NCBI GenBank assembly: GCA_025408425.1
Contig: JANXYX010000027.1
Span: 1-64,000, forward strand
Direction: 5' to 3'
Source of the DNA: Granulicella sp.
Lineage (GTDB): Bacteria; Acidobacteriota; Terriglobia; Terriglobales; Acidobacteriaceae
DNA: 64,000 nucleotides
This document shows positions 51,487 to 59,325 of this stretch, piece after piece (position 1 is the first letter of the stretch; each line of letters begins with the position of its first letter). Position numbers and translations under genes: made by a program. The notes beneath the pieces were generated by a model that saw only the letters and a program-made list of their open reading frames with translations, was not told where the DNA came from and ran no database searches.

Positions 51487-52161
51487 ATGGTGAAGCGTTT
51501 GAAGACTGTGAAGCCGCTAGCACCGGAGCGGGTGACGGCGATTCTGGCAGAGCTGCGGAAGACTTATCCGGATGTAGTTTGCGCGCTGCATCATAAGAAT
51601 GCGTGGGAGTTGACGGTGGCGACGATTCTGTCGGCGCAGTGTACGGATGTGCGGGTGAACCTGGTAACACCGGCGCTGTTCAAGGCATTTCCTACTCCGA
51701 AGGCGATGATGCAGGCTTCGTTGCCGGAGCTGGAGGAGTTGGTTCGGACTACGGGCTTCTTTCGGAATAAGGCGAAGAATATTCAGGGAGCGGCGCGGGT
51801 GGTGGTGGAAGAGTTTGGGGGGAAGGTTCCGCAGACGATGGAGGAGATGCTGCGGTTACCGGGAGTGGCGCGTAAGACTGCGAATGTGGTGTTGGGATCG
51901 TGGTATGGGATTGCTTCAGGTGTGGTGGTGGACACCCATGTGCTGCGGATTTCGCGGCGGCTGGAGCTGACGAAGGAGACTACTCCGGAGAAGGTGGAGG
52001 CCGACTTGAAAAAGATACTGCCGCAGGACCGGTGGATCGCGTTTTCGCATGAACTGATTCATCATGGGCGCGCGGTATGCGTGGCGCGAAAGCCGCGCTG
52101 TGCGGATTGCTCGCTGGAGAAGCTTTGCAACTCGGCAGACAAGACGTGGAGTTCGCACTAA
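51487..52161 (+). CDS. nth: Endonuclease III
   Basis: ELTVATILSAQCTDVRVNLVTPALF; LPGVARKTANVVLGSWYG; VDTHVLRISRRLEL; C-terminal C-x6-C-x2-C-x5-C. Confidence 0.95.
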   Translation: MVKRLKTVKPLAPERVTAILAELRKTYPDVVCALHHKNAWELTVATILSAQCTDVRVNLVTPALFKAFPTPKAMMQASLPELEELVRTTGFFRNKAKNIQGAARVVVEEFGGKVPQTMEEMLRLPGVARKTANVVLGSWYGIASGVVVDTHVLRISRRLELTKETTPEKVEADLKKILPQDRWIAFSHELIHHGRAVCVARKPRCADCSLEKLCNSADKTWSSH

Positions 52162-52193
52162 GAGCGCTAGTTGGTGTGGATATTGAACGGCTT

Positions 52194-53018
52194 CTACTGA
52201 GACGGGGCTTGGGAGAAATGTGCCGATATCACCTGAATGAGGGCGGGGATGGTGGGTTCGTGCGCTTCGAGCGTGGGGATGAGACCGAGTTCACGGAGAG
52301 TCTGGGAGGTGATGGGGCCGATGGAGGCGAGGGCGATGTTGGGGGGGAGGGTGAGGTTGGCAGCTTCGAGGAGGGCAACGAGGTTGCGGGCGGTGGAGGC
52401 ACTGGTGAAGGTGATGGCGTGGGGATAGTTTGCGGGTGAGGCGAAGAGTTGCTGGAGCGCGGGTATGGAGTCGGGCGGGATCTGGTTGCGGTAGGCATCG
52501 GCGATGGTGAGGTGGGCTCCGGCGGCGGTGAGGGCGGCGGGGAGGATGTCGCGGGCTTCGGCGGCGCGGATGAGGAGGAAGGATTTGCCTGGAGCTTGAG
52601 GGATGAGGGCTTCGGCGAGAGATTCGGCTACGAATTGGGGGGGGATGAGATCGACTGTGAGGCCGATTCCCTGCACTGCTTTTGCGGTGGCTGGACCTAT
52701 GGCGGCGATTTGGGGGAATGGGCTTTGCGGCGGATGGGAAGAGAGCGGATCGCTTGCGCGATTGCCCACCTGGATTTCGAGGCTGGTCATGCGTTGGTGG
52801 AAGACTTCGACGGCGTTGGCGCTGGTAAAGATGAGCCAGTCGAAGGATTCCAGATTGGCGAGGGCGGCGTCGAGGGCGACGCAGGACTGGGGTGGGGCGA
52901 TTTCGATAGTGGGGATGAGGATAGGGGTCGCGCCGAGGGCTTCGAGCTGGGTGGCGAGGTCGGAGGCCTGGTGGCGGGTTCGGGTGATGAGGATACGGAC
53001 TTTAGCGAGCGGGTGCAC
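52194..53018 (-). CDS. hemD: Uroporphyrinogen-III synthase
   Basis: VRILITRTRHQASDLATQLEALGATPILIPTIEIAPP; FDWLIFTSANAVEVFHQRM; AIGPATAKAVQ; GTG start near 53018 likely. Confidence 0.88.
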   Translation of the reverse strand: MHPLAKVRILITRTRHQASDLATQLEALGATPILIPTIEIAPPQSCVALDAALANLESFDWLIFTSANAVEVFHQRMTSLEIQVGNRASDPLSSHPPQSPFPQIAAIGPATAKAVQGIGLTVDLIPPQFVAESLAEALIPQAPGKSFLLIRAAEARDILPAALTAAGAHLTIADAYRNQIPPDSIPALQQLFASPANYPHAITFTSASTARNLVALLEAANLTLPPNIALASIGPITSQTLRELGLIPTLEAHEPTIPALIQVISAHFSQAPSQ

Positions 53019-53162
53019 TGGGATGATTGTAGTTTCAGTTTGGGAGTTGAGGGCAAGGCCAAAAATAGCATCTGAAAGAGTGTGCCGGTAAAGGCCGTTG
53101 AAGTTCCGAAGGCGCAGGGGTGATGAGCCGTTGTTGAGTTTGAATGGCTCTTCTCTTCCCTT

Positions 53163-53705
53163 GTGGCGGCCGAGACTATTTTGAGGTTTCAAATTATGGA
53201 AACACCGAATCATGTCCAAGACCATATCGACATAATTGCCAAGCATGAGCAGGATTTCTTAGCTCGGAGAACGCCTGCGGAACGACTGGGAGACTCGAGC
53301 GCAGCCTTTGTCGGGAGCCTAAGCTTCGTGGTGATTCATGTGGGAGTGTTCTTTTTATGGGTACTGGTAAATACGAAACATATCGGTGCGATTCCGCATT
53401 TCGATCCGCTTCCGTTTTCACTGCTGGGGACGTGCGTTGCGCTGGAAGCTATTTTGCTGGCGAGCTTCATCTTGATGAGGCAGGCACGGCTGGCGAGACG
53501 GGCGGATGAACGAGATCACCTGATGCTTCAGATCCTTTTGCTCACAGAAAAGGAGATCACAGCGGTGGTGGGGATGAATCGACAGATTGCGGAACGGGTG
53601 GGATTGCATGGCGTGGCGCAGGACAAGGACATTGAGCTACTGGGCCAGCACACTTCGATCGATATGATGGCGCAGACGATTCAGGAGAAGCTGCCGGATC
53701 CGTGA
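53163..53705 (+). CDS. DUF1003-like membrane protein
   Basis: DRLGDSSAAFVGSLSFVVIHVGVFFLWVLVN-type core, FDPLPFSLLGTCVALEAILLASFILMRQARLARRADERDHL. Confidence 0.82.
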   Translation: MAAETILRFQIMETPNHVQDHIDIIAKHEQDFLARRTPAERLGDSSAAFVGSLSFVVIHVGVFFLWVLVNTKHIGAIPHFDPLPFSLLGTCVALEAILLASFILMRQARLARRADERDHLMLQILLLTEKEITAVVGMNRQIAERVGLHGVAQDKDIELLGQHTSIDMMAQTIQEKLPDP

Positions 53706-53716
53706 TGGGTTGAGGA

Positions 53717-54703
53717 TTAGGGTTGGAGGGTGGACAGGAGTTCCAAGGCACCTTTGTTCTTTAGGTCGTTGGCTACCCAGAGGCCGAGGGTGATGGGGTC
53801 GGTGTCGAGGGTGGCTTCGGTTTCGATCTGGACCATGGCTTCGCCGTCGGGGGCTACGACCTGGGCGAACATTCGCCATTTGTTGGGGTTGGCGATGTCG
53901 GGAGGGATGCAGTGGGCACCGATGGGGAGTTGGCAGCCGCCACCGAGGGCGTCGAGGGTGACGCGTTCGGCGGTGACACAGAAGCGGGTGTAGGGGTGCT
54001 CGAGGAAGGCGATGGCGTTGCGGATGAAGGCGTCGCGGTCCTGGTCGATGGGGTAGTCGGGGTGGCGGGTTTCGAGGGCGAGTGCTCCCTGGCCGGGTGC
54101 GGGACACATCTCTTCGACGGAGAAGCGCTGGTGGACCCACTCGGCGCGCTTGAGGCGGTCGAGGCCGGCGGCGGCGAGGACGAGGGCGTCGCATTTGCCA
54201 TCGGCTAATTTCTTGAGGCGGGTGTCTATGTTGCCGCGAATCTCTACGAAGGTGACGTCGGGGCGGAGGGCTAGTAGCTGGGCACGGCGACGGGGACTGG
54301 TGGTGCCGATGCGACCGCCGGTGGGGAGAGTGTGGAGGGCCCAGTAGGGCTCGCAGACCCAGACGTCACGGGCGTCGACACGCTTGGGGATGGCGGCAAG
54401 GGTGAACTGGGGAGCGAGCTTGGTGGGGAGATCCTTGAGGCTATGGACAGCGAGGTCGATGCGGCCTTCTTCGAGGGCTTCTTCGATCTCTTTGATGAAG
54501 ATACCTTTGCCGTCGAGATTGGGCGGGGGGACGAAGCCGGGCTGCTGCATGCGGTCGCCGGTGGTGCGGATGATTTCGAGCTCGACGTGATAGCCGGCGT
54601 CGCGGAGGGCGTAGAGAATGTGGTTGGCCTGCCAGAGGGCAAGCTGGGAACCTCGGGAACCGATGCGGATGGGATTGCGGGGATTGTTGTGTTCGCTGGA
54701 CAT
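53717..54703 (-). CDS. hemC: Hydroxymethylbilane synthase
   Basis: IRIGSRGSQLALWQANHI; DLAVHSLKDLPTKL; GQGALALETR; LDALGGGCQLPIGAH. Confidence 0.96.
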   Translation of the reverse strand: MSSEHNNPRNPIRIGSRGSQLALWQANHILYALRDAGYHVELEIIRTTGDRMQQPGFVPPPNLDGKGIFIKEIEEALEEGRIDLAVHSLKDLPTKLAPQFTLAAIPKRVDARDVWVCEPYWALHTLPTGGRIGTTSPRRRAQLLALRPDVTFVEIRGNIDTRLKKLADGKCDALVLAAAGLDRLKRAEWVHQRFSVEEMCPAPGQGALALETRHPDYPIDQDRDAFIRNAIAFLEHPYTRFCVTAERVTLDALGGGCQLPIGAHCIPPDIANPNKWRMFAQVVAPDGEAMVQIETEATLDTDPITLGLWVANDLKNKGALELLSTLQP

Positions 54704-54862
54704 GTCTTAGCTAGGATACGGGATTTTGAGGTAGAGGCCTGATGGGATGCCGGGTTATGGCTCCGAATAAACGGCGGGATCTTCGGCAATGGCACTCACG
54801 ATGGTGCTGTGAGTGCCGTTGCGCAGGCTGACACTTCATTTTCTGTTTTTTGATTTCGCAGA

Positions 54863-56920
54863 TTAGGTGGCGGATTCGGTGCCGACCCAGTTGGCGAACA
54901 TCTGGGCCAGGTCTTCGGTGTTGCCGCGGGAGAGGACCATGGAGCGGAGGCGGTCGCCGTTGGCGCGGGTGAGGCCGCCGTGGGTTTCGAACCATTGGAT
55001 GGCTTCGTCTTCGAGGGTTTCGGCCCACTGGTAGGCGTAGTATCCGGCTGCGTAGCCTCCTCCGAAGATGTGGGCGAAGTAGGTGGAGCGGTAGCGGGGG
55101 CGGGCGTAGGGGAGGTTGAGGCCCGCCTTCGAGAGCGCGGCGGCTTCGATGGCGTCGGGGTCTTGCAGAGGGGTGTCGGGTGGGAGGGTGTGCCACTGCA
55201 TGTCGATGAGGGAGGAAGCGAGGACTTCGGTGAGGTGGTAGCCCTTGTTGAAGTCTTTGGTCTTGCGGATTTTTTCGGCGAGGTCGGCGGGCATGGGTTC
55301 GCCGGTGGCGTGGTGTTTGGCGTAGTTCGAAAAGACGGCGGGGTAGGTGGCCCAGTACTCGTTGAACTGCGAGGGGAATTCTACGAAGTCTCGGGCGACA
55401 GCGGTTCCTGCGAGCGAGGGGTATTGGGCGTTGGAGAAGAGGCCGTGGAGGGCGTGGCCGAACTCGTGGAAGAAGGTGGTGACCTGATCGAGAGTGAGAA
55501 GGACGGGCTGACCGGGTGCAGGCTGGGCGACGTTGCCGACGTTGTAGATGACGGGCAGAGTTCCGAGCAGGCGGGACTGGTGGACGAGTGAGGACATCCA
55601 GGCACCGCCGTTTTTGTTGTCGCGCTTGAAGGGGTCGGAGTAGAAGAGTGAGATTGCGGTGCCATCGCTGTCTTTGACTTCGAAGACGCGAACGGTGGGG
55701 TGGTAGACGGGGATGTCGTGGCGCTCGTGGAAGGTGATGCCGAAGAGTTGGGTGGCGGCGTAGAAGACGCCTTTTTCGAGGACGCTGTCGAGCTCGAAGT
55801 AGGGCTTGATGGCTTCTTCGTCGAGATCGTAGCGGGCTTTGCGTAGTTGCTCGGCGTAGAAGCTCCAGTCCCAGGGCTGGAGTTGAAAGGTGCTGCCGGG
55901 ATTCTGAGAGTCGATGAGGGTTTGCAGGTCTTTGGCTTCTTCGGCGATGAGTGCGGTGGCTTTCGTGACGAGGTTGGTCAGGAATTGCTGAGCGGCTTCG
56001 GGGGTTTTGGCCATCTGGTCGTGGAGCTTCCAGGCGGCGAAGGTTGGGAAGCCGAGAAGAGTGGCGCGCTGGGCACGGAGCTGGGCGAGGCGGGCGATCA
56101 CTTCGGTGGTGTCGTTTGGTCCACCGTTCTGGGTTCTGGTCCAGGAGAGGTCGAGGATGGCCTTGCGGGTTTCGCGGTTGGCGAGGGTGTCGAAGACGGG
56201 CTGCTGGGTGGTGTTGAGGAGTGTGAGCGCCCAGCCTTCGAGGTTACGGGACTTGGCTAGTTCGGCTGCGGCGGCGAGTTGCGATTCGCTGAGGCCATCG
56301 AGCGCAGCGGGGTCTTGCGTGACGAACAGGGTTTCTTTAGCGGCGGCGAGGAGTTTGTTGAGGAATGCGGTGGAGAGGGTGGAGGCTTCTTCGTTGAGCT
56401 GCTTGAGGCGGGTTTTGTCGGCTTCGGAGAGGTTGGAGCCGGCGTGGACGAAGCCGTCGTAGGAGGTTTCGAGGAGGCGGAGGGATTCGGGGTCGAGGTT
56501 GAGGGAGTGGCGCTGGTTGTAGAGGGTGGCTACGCGCTGGAAGAGGTTGGCGTTGAGATAGATGGCGTCGCTGTGGGCGGCGAGGCGGGGGGCAACCTGC
56601 GTCTTAATGTCCTGGAGGGTGGGGTTAGTGTTGGCTCCGGTGACGGCGCTGAAGGCGGTCATGACACGGGCGAGGAGGCGACCGGATTTCTCCATGGCGA
56701 CGAGGGTGTTGTCGAAGGTGGCGGGAGCGAGGTTGTCGGCGATGGAATCGACTTCGGCGCGCTGCTGGGCCATTCCGGCTTCGATGGCGGGGAGATAGTG
56801 GGCGTCTTCGATCTTGTCGAAGGGTGGGGCCTGGAATGGGAGGGTGCTGGGGGCGAAGAAGGGATTGGAGTTGTCGAGGGTGGCGACGGGGGAGGCGATG
56901 TCGATGGTCGAGGTGCTCAT
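54863..56920 (-). CDS. M3 family oligopeptidase (Dcp/PrlC-like)
   Basis: TFFHEFGHALHGLFS zinc motif; IEAGMAQQRAEVDSI; YQWAETLEDEAIQWF. Confidence 0.94.
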   Translation of the reverse strand: MSTSTIDIASPVATLDNSNPFFAPSTLPFQAPPFDKIEDAHYLPAIEAGMAQQRAEVDSIADNLAPATFDNTLVAMEKSGRLLARVMTAFSAVTGANTNPTLQDIKTQVAPRLAAHSDAIYLNANLFQRVATLYNQRHSLNLDPESLRLLETSYDGFVHAGSNLSEADKTRLKQLNEEASTLSTAFLNKLLAAAKETLFVTQDPAALDGLSESQLAAAAELAKSRNLEGWALTLLNTTQQPVFDTLANRETRKAILDLSWTRTQNGGPNDTTEVIARLAQLRAQRATLLGFPTFAAWKLHDQMAKTPEAAQQFLTNLVTKATALIAEEAKDLQTLIDSQNPGSTFQLQPWDWSFYAEQLRKARYDLDEEAIKPYFELDSVLEKGVFYAATQLFGITFHERHDIPVYHPTVRVFEVKDSDGTAISLFYSDPFKRDNKNGGAWMSSLVHQSRLLGTLPVIYNVGNVAQPAPGQPVLLTLDQVTTFFHEFGHALHGLFSNAQYPSLAGTAVARDFVEFPSQFNEYWATYPAVFSNYAKHHATGEPMPADLAEKIRKTKDFNKGYHLTEVLASSLIDMQWHTLPPDTPLQDPDAIEAAALSKAGLNLPYARPRYRSTYFAHIFGGGYAAGYYAYQWAETLEDEAIQWFETHGGLTRANGDRLRSMVLSRGNTEDLAQMFANWVGTESAT

Positions 56921-57021
56921 GCTAGGAGTGTAATCTGCCCTCCGAGGATGTGCGGTACCGGGATTTGAGAGGTGGGAAGTGTGAGAAGGGTGGCACGAAG
57001 CTGGGACAGCCGGCGGATTCT

Positions 57022-58305
57022 CTAATCTTTGTCGTTGGATTCGGTGTTGCGGCGGAGGGCGGTGAGTTGGGGGTGGAGGAGCTTGGCGGTGAGGGAGCGG
57101 GTGAGGGCTTCGACGGCGGCCTGCTGGTCTGGAGTGAGGTTGGCGAGGCGTTTGGCGGCTCGGGCTAGTTCGGCCTCGCGGATGGCTTCAGCGTTTTGCT
57201 GGAGGGCGAGGATGGCAGGGACGGCGTCGCGGGACTGGAGGCGCTGCTGGTATTTGTCGACTTCCCTGCTGACGATGGACTCGGCAGCGGCGGCTTCGCG
57301 GCTGCGGTCGGCGAGGTTGGCGGCGGCGACCTGCTGGAGGTCGTCGATGTCGTAGACGAAGCAGCCTTCGACCTGGTTCATGCTGGGGTCGACATCACGG
57401 GGGACGGCGATGTCGATGAAGAACATGGGTCGGCTGCGGCGGCGATGCAGGAACTGCTGGCCGTGGGAGCGGGTGAAGATCTTTTGCGGTGATCCGGTGC
57501 TGGTGATGACGATGTCGGCGCGGTCTGCCTGCTCGTAGAGGGCTTCGAAGGGGATGACGGCGGTGTGGCAGCCGGGGGTTTCGAACTGGCCGGCCATCAG
57601 CCGTGCGCGGGACTCCGTGCGGTTGGCGACGAGGATGGTCGAGGCACCCTGCTGGATGAGGTGGCGGGCGGCGAGCTCGGACATTTTTCCCGCTCCGACG
57701 ATAAGGACGGTCTTGCCCTGGAGGGTGCCGAAGATTTTGCGGGCGAGGTCGACGGCTACAGAGGCGATGGAGACCGAACTGGAGCCTATCTGGGTCTCTG
57801 TGCGGATTCTCTTCGCCACGGTGAAGGTGCGCTGGAGGAGGGATTCGAGGGCGGTGGAGACGGCGCCGACTTCGCGAGCGACGGTGTAGGCGTCCTTGAC
57901 CTGACCGAGGATCTGGGGCTCGCCGACGACCATGGAGTCAAGGGAGGAGGCGACGCGGAAGAGATGGCGGACGGCTTCGCGGTCGTGGAACTCGTAGAAG
58001 TGTGGCTGGAGGCTGGCGGGGGAGAGTGAGAAGTACTCGTGGAGGAAGCGGGGGAGATCGGGTGAGGCACCATCGGGGGTGGCTGCGTCATCCTGGAGGG
58101 TGAGGAGTTCGACGCGGTTGCAGGTGGAGAGGATGAGGCCTTCGCGGATACCGGGCTGGTGGACGAGGGTGCGAGTGGCGTCGGCAAGGCGGCCTGCGGG
58201 GATGGCAAGGCGCTCGCGGACGTCAATGGGCGCGGTGTTGTGATTGATGCCGAGAAGAACCAGTCTCTGGGTGGAACTGGCGGTCTTGTTGGAGGATTCA
58301 CTCAT
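57022..58305 (-). CDS. hemA: Glutamyl-tRNA reductase
   Basis: LVLLGINHNTAPIDVRERLA; LSTCNRVEL; VGEPQILGQVKDAY; VLIVGAGKMSELAARHL; in-frame ATG at 58305. Confidence 0.95.
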   Translation of the reverse strand: MSESSNKTASSTQRLVLLGINHNTAPIDVRERLAIPAGRLADATRTLVHQPGIREGLILSTCNRVELLTLQDDAATPDGASPDLPRFLHEYFSLSPASLQPHFYEFHDREAVRHLFRVASSLDSMVVGEPQILGQVKDAYTVAREVGAVSTALESLLQRTFTVAKRIRTETQIGSSSVSIASVAVDLARKIFGTLQGKTVLIVGAGKMSELAARHLIQQGASTILVANRTESRARLMAGQFETPGCHTAVIPFEALYEQADRADIVITSTGSPQKIFTRSHGQQFLHRRRSRPMFFIDIAVPRDVDPSMNQVEGCFVYDIDDLQQVAAANLADRSREAAAAESIVSREVDKYQQRLQSRDAVPAILALQQNAEAIREAELARAAKRLANLTPDQQAAVEALTRSLTAKLLHPQLTALRRNTESNDKD

Positions 58306-59105
58306 GGCGTGGTGAACCTGTGGACGGAGGAGAACTGGTTTGCGGCCCAGACGGCGAGGATGACCAGAAAGACGAAACTGGAGAGGTAGACGGCGCGGCG
58401 TCCACGCAGGCCGGAGTGGCGGCGGATGAAGATCATGCCGACGTAGGCGAGCCACATGGCAAAGGCGAGCAGGATCTTGGGATCGAGGAAGTACGAGGGG
58501 CCGATGGTCTGCTCGGCGAGTGCGGAGCCGATGAGGAGGCCGGCGGTCATGCAGGGTAGGCCGAAGAGGAGGGTCTTGAGGGCGATCTGGTCAGTGGTTT
58601 CGAGGGGCGGGAGGGAGCGGAAGGCTGGCTGCTTGGCTTTGAGACGACGCTCCTGAAAGAAGTAGAGGAGACTGGCCATGAGCGAGAGAAAGAGTGCCGC
58701 GTAAGCAGCGAGGAGGAGGACGATGTGGAGGAAGATCCAGCCGGAGTGGGCGAGAAGAATGGTCTCCTGACCGGGGCGGAAGGCAGGAACGAGGGTGAGG
58801 AGAACGGCGATGGGAAGAACGAATATTCCTAAAGCGAGGGTGCGATAGCGGGCGTAGACGGTGAGGAAGGTGGCGACGAGGAGGAGCGCGAGGAGGGACT
58901 GCGTCTCGTGGGAGTCGACCGGCAGGGTGTGGTGGGCGGCGTTGAGCATCTCCGCGAGGGCGACGAAGTGGAAGAGGAGCGCAGCGATGGTGGCGGGGAT
59001 GGCGAGGTGACGCCAGCGGGGCCGGTCGTAGAGGGCCGCGGGCAAGACCGCGAGCGCGGCGATGCCGTAGAGGAGGACTGCGACTCTGAGCCAGGTAAGG
59101 GACAT
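58302..59105 (-). CDS. CcsA/HemX-like cytochrome c assembly membrane protein
   Basis: SGWIFLHIVLLLAAYAALFLSLMASLLYFFQERRLKAK; overlaps hemA start. Confidence 0.85.
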   Translation of the reverse strand: MSLTWLRVAVLLYGIAALAVLPAALYDRPRWRHLAIPATIAALLFHFVALAEMLNAAHHTLPVDSHETQSLLALLLVATFLTVYARYRTLALGIFVLPIAVLLTLVPAFRPGQETILLAHSGWIFLHIVLLLAAYAALFLSLMASLLYFFQERRLKAKQPAFRSLPPLETTDQIALKTLLFGLPCMTAGLLIGSALAEQTIGPSYFLDPKILLAFAMWLAYVGMIFIRRHSGLRGRRAVYLSSFVFLVILAVWAANQFSSVHRFTTP

Positions 59106-59203
59106 AGGGTGGTGATTGTGGCTTAGGGGCCGCAACGTCTAAGTATATCGTGCGGATGGGGAGGTCGGGATATGTCGTTGCAATCATGGTTGTGGCGGAC
59201 AGA

Positions 59204-59273
59204 AGAGCGGTTCGCGCAATGCGCGAATGCCCACCTTAGCGAGGATGAAGCCGTCGCGAAGATGGGGCACCCG
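59204..59273. repeat. H-family hairpin copy A
   Basis: AGAGCGG-TTCGCGC-aat-GCGCGAA-TGCCCAC-CTTAGCGA-GGATGAAGCCG-TCGCGAAG-ATGGGGCACCCG. Confidence 0.88.
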
Positions 59274-59325
59274 AATTTGTGGTTGGGAGAATGAGATTGG
59301 CTGAGTGCGGTATTCTGGGCACTCT

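Noticed and set aside
56279-56968. 229-aa plus-strand ORF antisense to the M3 peptidase
   Set aside because: Gly/Glu/Val-rich shadow frame opposite a confident CDS.
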